Below are positions 54,421-64,000 of a stretch of DNA of 64,000 nt, in pieces; the stretch's first letter is position 1; every line of letters starts with the position of its first letter. The notes beneath the pieces were generated by a model. That model was given only the letters and a program-made list of their open reading frames with translations, did not search any database and had not been told where the DNA came from. A program made the translations under genes and the position numbers. Source of the DNA: Stachybotrys elegans (taxonomy: Eukaryota; Ascomycota; Sordariomycetes; Hypocreales; Stachybotryaceae); contig JAGPNK010000023.1 in assembly GCA_020746835.1 (NCBI GenBank), positions 275,032 to 339,031 on the forward strand, in the 5' to 3' direction.

Positions 54421-55577
54421 ATATAGCCCTATCAAAACCAGCTTAGCCCTGCTCCCAGTCATGCTTATGCTTATGCCAGGATCCATAGTGACTGGTACAC
54501 TGGTAATTTATCTACTGGCCTTCCCAGCTCGTCATGTAGGGCCTTTCGGGGGTCGAGTGTCGCGGTGCGGCCGGTCTGATGTGGACGCCTCTTCGACTGG
54601 TGTCTTTGGCTTGTAGCAAGTGGGATAACGCTGCCCAGATGCAGCCAAGGCCCTCCGGTACAAACTGCCGAACAGCCACAGGCTCATCCAGCCGTTTCAA
54701 GTCGATACTTCCCCAGCCCTGAATCAGGCCCTGAACGCAAGGCTCGGATTCTGGACTCTTCAGAAGCTCGAGACATTTCGGGGTTCGGTGCATAGGACCC
54801 GGCTGGCGAAGAGCTGTTCACGACCCCATTGACTAACGGGTGTGTAGTTCTCATCACTGGCTTCTAGTAACAGCTCAGGAGAGTTCTTCGCATTGGACGC
54901 ATGCTTTGGAAGGTGCTTGGGTTCTTGATGATATTGTAGTAGTAGGGCATGTTGGAACTCAATGGTGCAGGGATGGCAATGTGATGCGAGAGCGAGAGTA
55001 GGATGTTATGAAACGATAACAGTAAAGCAGAAACTGACAAGGGCGAGGATGGTATCTTGATACTTGCATGGGAAGCTTGAAAGTCAAGAAGACTACCAAG
55101 ACCGAGGCAATACCTTTTTGCTAAGGACGGGTAGGAGAGCGGCTACTCCATTCCTGGTCTCCTGAAATCATTCCATGTATTTCTACAAGGCGCTTAAGCT
55201 TGAGTATGGATTAGCTGAGAGAACAGCTCTGAGACCCGTCAATTGATTGGTACTATAGATAGCTATTTGTTGGCTGGGCCACGTTGCTGCCTGCTACTGT
55301 TATTCGTGGGCCGCCCCTCATCGCGGAAGATAATTTTGATGTTGGTGATATACCATCAAGTGGAGTTCAGAGCCTGCCTTTTACACGCCTGGACGGTGAA
55401 CATGACTCACTCTATTTGCGGCCGGTATGATGCCTTTCGCGTCTCTAAATGCGTCCATTTCCCATTTCTTATTGCTCGTCTTATTCTCAATCTAATAATT
55501 AATTAAAACTCTTTGTAATATCTCAAGATCAATTACTCTATTACGGAAGTCTCCTCAAATAACAATATAAAAGCATT
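54421..55577. other. Intergenic region
   Basis: I found no frame with a recognisable domain or consistent splice pattern here. Confidence 0.4.
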
Positions 55578-56238
55578 TCAAAGCCTGCAGTCTTTCAATG
55601 ACTTACCCAGCCTTGGAATTTGAATGCACTTCCTTCTCCTCCCAATCGTGGCCGTTGCTCTGCCCACCATATCTAGATGGAAGGAGAAGGTGAAGGTCTG
55701 ATCGCGAAGTGATTTATATGGCTTGAAGAGCATGGCTGTTATTTTGATTGAGATGGTAGGTGTAGGGTATGGGGGCACAACAGCGGGATAATTAACTTAT
55801 CAAGGAAGGATGACATGAACTCGGCGCTGTGAAGAAATGAGTAATCTTCATCATCTGTAGTTGTGGAAAGGACCTGGCCTAGATGGATATATGTTGTAAA
55901 CAGGGAAGATGTGCATGCGGTTCAATCGACGTACTGAAAAGGTCAAGTTATAGCTTTGCCGTTGTTCATCGCGAGGCCGCGGCTGCTCCCGTGCCTTTCT
56001 TTGTTGCTCCTGTGCCATAGCGATAAGGATAGCAACAATGTAGGGCTCGGACAGGTGATTTGAAGGAGTTATGCTATAAAGCCTGTGGTTGGACAATCTC
56101 GCGGCGATATTGTAGCCACGTGCAGGATGGTTCCGGAGGGACAATTTGGCGTCGCGGAAGGAGAAGAGGGTGTTGTGGCGTATGTAGGCGGCCACAGGAG
56201 GCGAGTAACCGTTTATATCTCCGCCATCCCGGGCACGA
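55578..56238 (-). pseudogene. Degenerate gene of an uncharacterised fungal family
   Basis: The minus strand reads RDGGDINGYSPPVAAYIRHN, then NHRLYSITPSNHLSEPYIVA and ILIAMAQEQQ, a combination I have seen in a widespread family of unknown function. An intron of about 75 nt (GTCGAT..CTACAG) leads to DEDYSFLHSAEFMSSFLDKL, and then ISIKITAMLFKPYKSLRDQ in another frame. One C is apparently missing in the GGG run at 55785-55787 (plus strand). A TGA precedes the first conserved residues. No function can be given. Confidence 0.4.
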
Positions 56239-56480
56239 AGGATGGCGCATCAAAGCGTTGCACGAGAACATGAATCATGCCAGAAACGAATATTTCTTCT
56301 AGTGAAAACAGGTCAAATAAGTAGGAATCTATGAAACGGAGAGCTAGGCCAACCTGACCGTAGAGGGTAGTAGTCATCATATGAAAATAAGTCTTCTATT
56401 CTGCCATCACGCCCTAAGTTTGGCCGGCCATTCCGCATTCTCATTCCCACAAGGGTGCCTGTGCAGATATAATAATAACA

Positions 56481-58529
56481 TTATTTGCTCTCAAAGTACT
56501 TTTCTTGGTATTTTCCCGCGTCAACAATGCCCATCTCACGCGTACGCTTAAACAGCAAGCTTATCTCCTCAGCATTATTAAGAAGATTCAGTTCTCTAGC
56601 CATGGCATATAGAGACTCCACCTCGTTGTAAGTCAGTTCTGGCTCGACTTTGATTTCAAGCACCTGCACTAGGTCATGGACAAAATTTCGCAAAGGTTTA
56701 TCCTCAAACGTAAGGGTCACATCGTGGTGGAACTCAGTGCAGGCCACGACTGATTTATACTCATCACGGAGAACTGTCTTCCAAACGCGGTCATCCTCGG
56801 TCTCGCGTCGTGGGGTAAAGTAGAGGTCGCCAGTGAGACGCAGATCCTCGTTGATAGTGCTGACGACGACGGCAAACGGGGCCCAACTCTCCCACGTGAA
56901 TCTCTGAAGATATGCCGGAATAAAGACGGGTGGGGGTTCATTTGAATCTGCAATACTCTTTTCCTCTTCATCCGATAGTCGTGGGCGCACAGTGTAGCCT
57001 GCCGAGGCGAGCTTCATGGGGAGCAGAGCATACCACTCTACCTCTCGGGAGACTGCAAATATCAGCAACTTTCTTTTCCCTAGAAATACACTCAACGTAC
57101 ATTGTATTGATAGCAGGTGCTTGCAAAAACTAATCATCGCGTCGTGGCCGTCGGTTCGGCGTCGCGGCTTGGTTGGATGTAGTAGATCGAGAAAGTCGGC
57201 GAAATAAGGTCGTTTCTCCCACACAGCCTTGCTATTTGGGTCTTCCCAATCTTGATATATTCGATCATACAGGGCCCTGAACGAGTTCGTAAAGATACTT
57301 AGATTGATCGTATTGACGAGGCATGTGGCCCAGTACCGCGCATTCCACGTAGTGGCCAAGTTTTGCGGCTCAAAGCCTCGGTCTCGGAAAGGATATGTGT
57401 CTTTGCCTAGATGGTGTAGCATCAAAGCGGGAAGACGTTCTTGAGGGTGCTCCTGCTGTGGTCCAATCTCATCCAGCAGCTGCTCAACCCGGCCGAACGT
57501 GTGCTCGTCGGTGGCTCTGAGAACATAAAACAGAGGGTAGATCATTTTCCACTCCCGAGGCCTGGCAAGGTTGCGAGTCGCGCAATACTTGTCGAGCCAC
57601 GGAACAAGATACTGCCAATTGTGGCTTTTTTGCTGGCGGTCCTGTGCCTGTCGCGTGGCCTCGGCAGCGGCCACGGACGCGAGCTGCTGCAGCGCCACCT
57701 CGCCAGTCATGACGATTCCGTTGATTAGATCCAGCATACGAACGACATCGGGCGACGCCTCGCCTCCTTGTGACGGCTTGTAGAGGATGTCGTGTTCAAT
57801 GTCGGACCACGCGTGCATGATGATGCTGCCGATCTGCACTTCAATGTTGGCGAGGTTTTCGCCGCGCACGTACTTGTCAAAATCAAGCCTATTCGGCTTG
57901 TGGCGGATCACGACGTGCATGGCTCTGTATCCGTCAAATGTAGACTGGGGGACGGAGCCAATATCATCTGCCTTTGGCTCCGGGGCGTCTGACTCTCGAA
58001 GCTGCCGTTGCCGCTCCACGAGTTTCCGAATCTTTTGGAAGTCCCGCGCGATCCCACCCTTTCGGCTGGGCTTCTCAACAATAAAGTTGTCTTCCAGGAA
58101 GCTGATGACATTGGGTATGTCATTGGGGAAATAAATAGAGATGCGTATGCCCGCCAAATCGTGCATGGCGTGGAACATGTCATCGAGCGTCTGGAAAGGC
58201 TCGGCTTCGTCTTTTTTATCCTCCATGTTCCATTCTTTGCAGTACTGCTCCCAAGACCCTGGCTCACGCGCCTCGACGTACTTCTTCAACTCGCGTAAGC
58301 GCTTGCGATCCTCCTGACGGCGTCTGAGCGTCCTCAACGCCTTGGCCTTGTCTTTGAGGCGGGCCGATATGGGCGTGTGACGAACATCATTGGTTCGCCG
58401 GAGGCCATGGTCTTCGGACTCGAGTATCCTCTTTGCCTCCAACATTTGGGCATCCAGACTCCGGCCGCGGATATCAAGCTCAACCTGGAACTCCTCCAGG
58501 AGCTTCTCAAAATGTTCGTCTTCGTCCAT
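56481..58529 (-). CDS. RelA/SpoT-domain (alarmone synthetase-like) protein
   Basis: A single uninterrupted frame of 682 aa runs from the ATG at 58529; the frame extends upstream only to a GTG. Residues about 50-250 are a RelA/SpoT nucleotidyltransferase domain (PF04607): basic ARLKDKAKALRTLRR, the metal-site segment DLAGIRISIYF (Asp124), DGYRAMHVVI (Tyr201, base stacking), and IEVQIGS followed by HAWSDIEHDILY (Glu230, Gln232, His239, Glu245). No HD hydrolase domain or TGS/ACT regulatory domain is seen. The remaining 430 residues are not recognised. Bacterial relatives transfer pyrophosphate from ATP to GDP, GTP or AMP; fungal members are poorly characterised, and the domain has been noted as an N-terminal module of fungal NOD-like receptors. 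The EVQ-I-G-S sequence lacks the Arg of the usual EIQ-x-R-T. Confidence 0.88.
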   Translation of the reverse strand: MDEDEHFEKLLEEFQVELDIRGRSLDAQMLEAKRILESEDHGLRRTNDVRHTPISARLKDKAKALRTLRRRQEDRKRLRELKKYVEAREPGSWEQYCKEWNMEDKKDEAEPFQTLDDMFHAMHDLAGIRISIYFPNDIPNVISFLEDNFIVEKPSRKGGIARDFQKIRKLVERQRQLRESDAPEPKADDIGSVPQSTFDGYRAMHVVIRHKPNRLDFDKYVRGENLANIEVQIGSIIMHAWSDIEHDILYKPSQGGEASPDVVRMLDLINGIVMTGEVALQQLASVAAAEATRQAQDRQQKSHNWQYLVPWLDKYCATRNLARPREWKMIYPLFYVLRATDEHTFGRVEQLLDEIGPQQEHPQERLPALMLHHLGKDTYPFRDRGFEPQNLATTWNARYWATCLVNTINLSIFTNSFRALYDRIYQDWEDPNSKAVWEKRPYFADFLDLLHPTKPRRRTDGHDAMISFCKHLLSIQCTLSVFLGKRKLLIFAVSREVEWYALLPMKLASAGYTVRPRLSDEEEKSIADSNEPPPVFIPAYLQRFTWESWAPFAVVVSTINEDLRLTGDLYFTPRRETEDDRVWKTVLRDEYKSVVACTEFHHDVTLTFEDKPLRNFVHDLVQVLEIKVEPELTYNEVESLYAMARELNLLNNAEEISLLFKRTREMGIVDAGKYQEKYFESK

Positions 58530-59043
58530 GTTGAACAGGTGCAGTCTCAAATAGATCAGTCTCACGACATATAAATATACTCATCAAGGAGGCTCTGAGC
58601 CCGGGTGTGGCAGCTGAATGATTAGTTCAGATGTGTAAGAATTACGTTGACGATAACGTTAAGCCTGTTGATTGGCTGAGCCTGACTCTGCCAAGCCCTC
58701 CCTCGTATCAGTTCAGAGTGTAGGGGTTTGTCATGTAACACTAGAGGCTGGTTGATTGGCCGAACCCGATTCTGACTCCTCAGTCCCGCCTCTGTCATGC
58801 ATATGCAGGAATAAGCGTGGTGCAGGAAGACTCACACGTTCCCCGCTATTTGACGATTAAGATGGAATCCTTTTGTCACGCATTAGTTCACGGATTTCAA
58901 ACCTACAGTGCTGTAGCAGCCACTTCCTAGACCATGCTCTACTTGCAGCTTTGCGTGAAACAAGTCAGAGTTATAGGTGTGTTTATCCAGTTTCAAACAC
59001 AGGTTCCTTGGTGAAAGGGAAGCTAATAATATAGTGAATTGCC
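58530..59043. other. Divergent promoter region
   Basis: It separates the divergent RelA/SpoT and HET genes. Two similar segments occur: GTTGATTGGC(T/C)GA with following CC(T/C)GA(C/T)TCTG, at about 58669 and 58751, a possible short duplication. Confidence 0.45.
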
Positions 59044-60826
59044 ATGTCTAGACGAATCCAGCTCCTCACCCTATACCCTGGTGCTCCTAGCGACCAGCTG
59101 CAGGGTGAGCTTAAGGCTGTGGATATCGACGGTTGTAATAAATATGAGGCTATTTCATACGTATGGGGAGAGACGTCGGGGACCGAAGTCATCGTGTGTA
59201 ACGGCGCCAGCGTGCACATAACCCATAGTCTACACAGGGCGCTAGCCCGCATGAGACGGGCGGACGCGCCGAGAGTACTATGGGCTGACCAGATTTGCAT
59301 CGATCAGGACAATAATGAAGAAAAAAGCACGCAGATATCCTTGATGGATATTATCTATCGCAACGCGAGGCGCGTGTTGGTCTGGCTGGGCGAAGACGAA
59401 GAAAGAATCGCCATCAAGGCTTTTACATTGATCACTACCCTTGAGAAAATATTTTCGGATGAAAAGCAACGCCTAGAGTTTGATCGCCGCCATTCTGATG
59501 GTGTCCACAGCCTTGGGATATCCAAATATGCGTGGTCCTCTCTTAGAGCACTGACTGTGCTTCCATGGGTAAGTGGTGACTGCTTGTTGCAACCTTTCTA
59601 AAGTCATCTAGTTTACGCGGGCATGGGTCATCCAAGAGATAGGCACCAAGGCGCCGGCGATTCTTTTTTGGGGCAACACGCATATTGAATGGGAGCTCCT
59701 CCACTCGGTCTGCAAAACCTTGACAAACTATCACCACTTACGCGGCCATCTCGACATCAAGACGGCACACATCAAGTATATGTACCGACGCTTCATTGAG
59801 CCCGACCGCACCACACGCCACGCGAACCGCTTTAGCTTCTTCTACGAGCTGCACCGTGCCCGTCATTTGAAGGCAACGGACCCTAGAGACAGAGTTTTTG
59901 CCATGCTAGGCCACTACTCGATCAGGAACAGCGAGAACCAGCATCTTAGAGATTTGAGGTCAGACTACACAAAGACTGTCGAACAAGTATACACAGACGT
60001 GACGACCAGGGGTTTGGTAGGCGACAGCACTCTCACGACACTAGCCTCGGTGCAGCATCGATATCTCCCATCTAGCTCAGACTTTACTGCTCCAGGCCAC
60101 ATTTCGATACCTTCGTGGGTCCCGGATTGGAGAGAATACCGAAGCCATATCCTCTCGGAACCCACGAGTCCTCACCGCGCAAGTAGAGATCTTAGACCCT
60201 GCCTCCGAGTCGATATGTCCAATACGCTCTGGATTGAGGGTATCCTTGTCGACACCATCGCTGTTTGCGCTGAGCCGTTTCGCCCGCGAGAATTTCAAGT
60301 CGACCGGGACAGCATCAGCAAGATCTGGCACGACGCCTGCGGCCAGTCCGAGTTCGACATGTCAGTATCATATCTCTCCACTTCATGCAAGCATGGCACA
60401 AAGGAAGGTGATCATGACAGGAGCGCAGTATTTGCCCTTCTGCAGACGCTGAGCAACGCCTGCGTAGCTATTGCGTGGCAAGACCAGCAGCCCTACGAGT
60501 CCATCTCTAAGCAACAATGGCTCGCGCATGGCGCTGCATATCTGGCGAGCGCCGTCAGAGATTTGCCTGTTTCGAACGAAATGTTGAAGCTGGCAGAGGA
60601 AGGGGATACAGGTAAGTGGACACGGGCGGCTAATGGTGCATCCAGCAACCGAACATTTGCCACAACAAGCAGCGGATACTATGTCTTGGGGCCAGGGATT
60701 ATAGAACCTGGGGATGTAGTATGCGTGCTAAAGGGGGGAAGATGCCTTTTTGTCTGCGGCCATGGGGCAGCCAATATTTGCTTATTGGCGAATGTTATGT
60801 ACACGGGATTATGCATGGAGAGATGA
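59044..60826 (+). CDS. HET (heterokaryon incompatibility) domain protein
   Basis: Two exons fit: 59044-59568 and 59612-60826, giving 579 aa. The 43-nt intron (GTAAGT, CTAAAG, CTAG) joins LTVLPW to FTRAWVIQEI. The HET domain (PF06985) is at the N-terminus with its three hallmark blocks: YEAISYVWG (34-42), LWADQICIDQ (79-88) and FTRAWVIQE (176-184). The C-terminal half (LKATDPRDRVFAMLG, SIPSWVPDW and YYVLGPGIIEPGDVVCVL) is the usual fungal HET-protein tail. HET proteins trigger or transduce incompatibility cell death and are often encoded next to NOD-like receptors. No break was found. Confidence 0.92.
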
Positions 60827-61229
60827 TGGAAGCATTAAATACGGGTATTGCAGCTACATTCCCTATAGTATAATTTGACCTCTATCCGCACATGACAGCC
60901 TTAATCTGCTCTAGATAAAATGGCTGCTCAATCTTGTCGTCTTGTGTCTCCAATTAATTGGCGGGAGTCCAGAGACTGACCCAGTCTCAGTGCACCTGTC
61001 ACTGGCCGTGGACTCGAGCAGAACCCGGTCTCCCAGTTGTTTGTATCTCTGGACTCGTCGAATCGACCCGGAAAGGTTGACGCATATTGTCTGAGTTGTA
61101 GACACAGAGAGGACAGTCCCGGTAGCAGATCTCTCTTACAAGTAACTAAAGGAAGATGAGAGTCGAAAGCCGGTCGATGGTTTCTTGCAACTTATATATT
61201 AATGCCCATTCCTGCGGGTAGCAAAGTCA
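60827..61229. other. Boundary interval before the AT-rich block
   Basis: This is the 3' flank of the HET gene; no other gene is seen. GC content drops sharply from about 61230. Confidence 0.45.
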
Positions 61230-64000
61230 CTATTATTCGCATATACTATTATTCGCTTTTCCTCACTGCACATACCTACTCCATCTAATAACTCTATATA
61301 GAGTAGCTAGATAAGTATTATATAATTAACATATCATTAATAGGTATAGGCCCAATGGCAGTCGTCTATATTCTAGGCAGCAGTTAGACTCTATATATTT
61401 GCTTAATATTTAAACTATATTTACTAAAGTATCTCTAGCTTTTATAGCTTTAGTACAGCACCCTACTAATATATTAGGCTATACTATTTACTAGTATCTA
61501 TATCTCTAGATTAATAGGTTCTATATACTATAATACCTTTAAGTATAACTTATAGAATCTCTTTATTTTCTTATTTAAGAGCTTTTTTACCTTATTTATA
61601 TCTCTTTAAATGTCTAGGTAGTATTTATATATTAAAACTATAATAATATTATATTTATTATTCTCTATAGTTTATTCTTTATTATATAATAGAATATTCT
61701 ATAAAATAGAGTAAGAATATATTAGTTTAATAGTAAGGTTTTAACTTATATTAGTAATAATAATTATATTAACTATTAAAGTTTATAGCTTAATAATAAT
61801 AGAATATTATTTAATTTTATAAGGGATATTACTGTTTATTTTATAAATTATAATAGTTAATAAAGCACTAAATATATAGCGCTATACTATAAGAAATATA
61901 TTTAAATTTAAAATAATTAACTTAAATTAATATTAGGTTTATTTAATTATACTTACTATATAATCTTTCTATATTATTTAAAACTACTTATAAAATATTT
62001 CTATAGTAGTCTTAGGGATTTATAGTTAGAATTTATAAAGCTTAATTAGTAAACTATTATTATAGCTTATAGATTTAGTATAGAGTATATAACTAGTTTA
62101 TTTTATTTCTAATCTATTCTCTATTTAGTTATAGACTATTAGGATTCTTTAGAGAGGTAAATAGTATTTATACCTAGTTTATAATCTCTTTAGAAATGCT
62201 TTATTTAAGTATTTATTAAATATAAAAAGAAATACCCCCCTAAGTATAGGGCAAAGGCTGCTTAAAGAAGGGGAATAAAGGGGCTATAAGTCTTTTCTTC
62301 CTTCTAGCTATACTAAGGTTAAATAGATAATATAAATGCCTAATTGCCTATTATATAATAGATATACTTAATTATTTATATTTTAAAAACTACATTAAGG
62401 CTTTAACTATATACTATAGAGACTATAGTTATAAATATAGTTATAAATAGACTAATAGTAATATAATTAATAAGTAGTATTTCTATCTATAGGGTAAGGA
62501 ATATATTAAATATTATATTATATTAATAACCTAAAATACTTAAATCTCTTTACTAAGTAGTATAATAAATAGCTATTTTACTATTCTAATAATAGACTCT
62601 AAATACCTATTATTTAAAGAAAACCTAAATATAGTAAGCTAACTATAGAGTAGCTAAGCTTAAATTAATATTTACTATACTTAGTAAAAGTATTATTAAG
62701 CACTTTATAATAATGGTTATATAGAATAATTAAAGAGTAAAAGATAAATAGAAATAGAAAAGCAAAATAATACTTAAAGAAGTCTATTATACTTACTTAC
62801 TATAACTTAAATATATAAGTAGTAAAGAATACTACTAAAAGAGTAAAATAAGTTTCCACTATATATATATAAGTCATTATATAATAATACTTTTAAAGTA
62901 GTATAACTAGTAGTTATATTACCTACTAACTTTATTCTATTTCTTTATGTTTTCTTATAGAATATTTTTAAGAGTAGTAAAATAGGGAAATTTAGCCTAA
63001 GTTACTATAGAGAGCCCTAGTTAGGCTGCCTAAATCTATATAAGTAAATTAATTCTAGAAACCTAAAAATACCATGCTTTTTCCCTTTTTATATAACTTT
63101 TCTAAAATTGTATAATATACTAGCTTTAAATTAGCTAGTTTAGCCTAATTATAAACTACTATTTATATTACTAACTGTTTTATAAATAGTATTATATTTT
63201 TTTTATTTTAATTAAAGGTTATAGTAAAATAAAATATATTTACTACTATTTTAAAATAATAAGTATAGTACCTTTTAGCTATATAAAACTAAAGACTATA
63301 GATACTCTATAATATAATAAAGAAATTAGTTATTTTAGAGTATAAATATATTAAATAAAATATACTTAGTAAAAGAAATATAATCTAATTACTATATTTA
63401 CTATATTATAATACTAAGATTTATTTAATTTAATACTAGAAGTTTATAATACGTAAAGCTAATAGTAAAGTAAAGTAAAACTTAATACTAACTATTAAAT
63501 CTAAACTATTAGTTAAAATATATAGACTAAAGTAGTAAAAGATTTAATTTAATATTACTATAGTAATATAAAAACTCTACTATTAGTAATAGAAATTATA
63601 TAACTTATAACTAAATTACTATAAGTAGTTATTTATATATTAATATATAAATATACTAATAAAATACTATAATTAATATAAAAATACTATACTAATTATT
63701 TTTAAAGTATTTAATATTAATACTATTATTAATTATCTTTATTATTCTTTAATATTTATCTATATACTATAATATCTATAGTACTATATATTACTTAAAT
63801 ACTTTTTCTTTTACTAATTACCCTTATATTTCTTTCTATAAAAGAACCTAGCTTTTAATATAGAATAAATAAATATAAAGTAAAACTAATATAGAATCTA
63901 AATATTAATAATAAAGAAATATAGTAGTTAGTACTTTATTTAATCTCTAAGTCTTAAATATATTTACTAAATATAATCTAGTAAAATAATATTACTATTA
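61230..64000. repeat. AT-rich RIP-like isochore, continues beyond window
   Basis: Nearly 2.8 kb is composed mostly of A and T, with G and C largely confined to TAG, CTA and short GG words. TG and CA dinucleotides are almost absent, as expected after intense CpA-to-TpA mutation. Every frame is full of stops and no transposon domain can be read. It is probably a RIP-destroyed repeat cluster, marking the edge of the gene-bearing segment. Confidence 0.85.

Overview
This is a gene-sparse, repeat-rich accessory region of a filamentous ascomycete (Pezizomycotina). The evidence is short spliceosomal introns (about 43-106 nt) with GT..CTRAY..AG signals, fungus-specific families (HET, FunK1, PNP-NACHT-WD40 and NACHT-ankyrin receptors, BCS1-like AAA, DUF7924, DUF3435) and very AT-rich, TpA-rich blocks (54.1-54.4 kb, 61.2-64 kb) of the kind left by repeat-induced point mutation (RIP). 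I cannot name the genus. Splice sites were inferred by reading frame and conserved family sequence, not from transcripts.

Layout. 0-0.65 kb: 3' end of a DUF3435 gene, the family that includes Starship captains, reading into the window. 1.4-8.4 kb: decayed Helitron Rep-helicase on the minus strand. 9.4-11.7 kb: pogo/Fot1-type element with TIRs and TA duplication. 12.7-17.8 kb: intact 4-exon PNP-NACHT-WD40 receptor on the minus strand. 18.5-19.1 kb: piggyBac transposase remnant. 20.3-22.9 kb: Myb/SANT-like gene between clusters of short palindromic motifs. 23.2-25.6 kb: Ulp1/SENP-type protease. 26.9-30.7 kb: FunK1-type kinase, then a frameshifted APH-type kinase. 32.5-35 kb: small unknown gene convergent with a C2H2-like gene. 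36.3-39.1 kb: BCS1-like ATPase and a multi-pass membrane protein. 40-41.7 kb: DUF7924 (nuclease-like) gene. 43.1-50.2 kb: a NACHT-ankyrin receptor and a neighbouring effector. 51.2-53 kb: second Myb/SANT-like gene. 55.6-60.8 kb: decayed hypothetical gene, RelA/SpoT-type synthetase, HET-domain gene. 61.2-64 kb: RIP-like AT-rich DNA.

How the genes may work together. The clearest system is at 43.1-50.2 kb. The receptor begins with an Asn/Gly-rich motif that closely matches the C-terminal motif of the stand-alone NACHT_N-like protein encoded next to it on the same strand. This is the arrangement of fungal amyloid-signalling pairs such as NWD2/HET-S, but here with a NACHT_N-type effector domain. 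With the PNP-NACHT-WD40 receptor, the HET protein, the RelA/SpoT enzyme and the Ulp1-type protease, the window looks like an allorecognition/immunity island assembled among mobile elements.

Caution: seven frame breaks occur, most at or beside short mononucleotide runs (about 1863, 2498, 3898, 10485, 30408, 41251 and 55785). They may be real decay or consensus errors; read-level checks should precede calling these genes dead.
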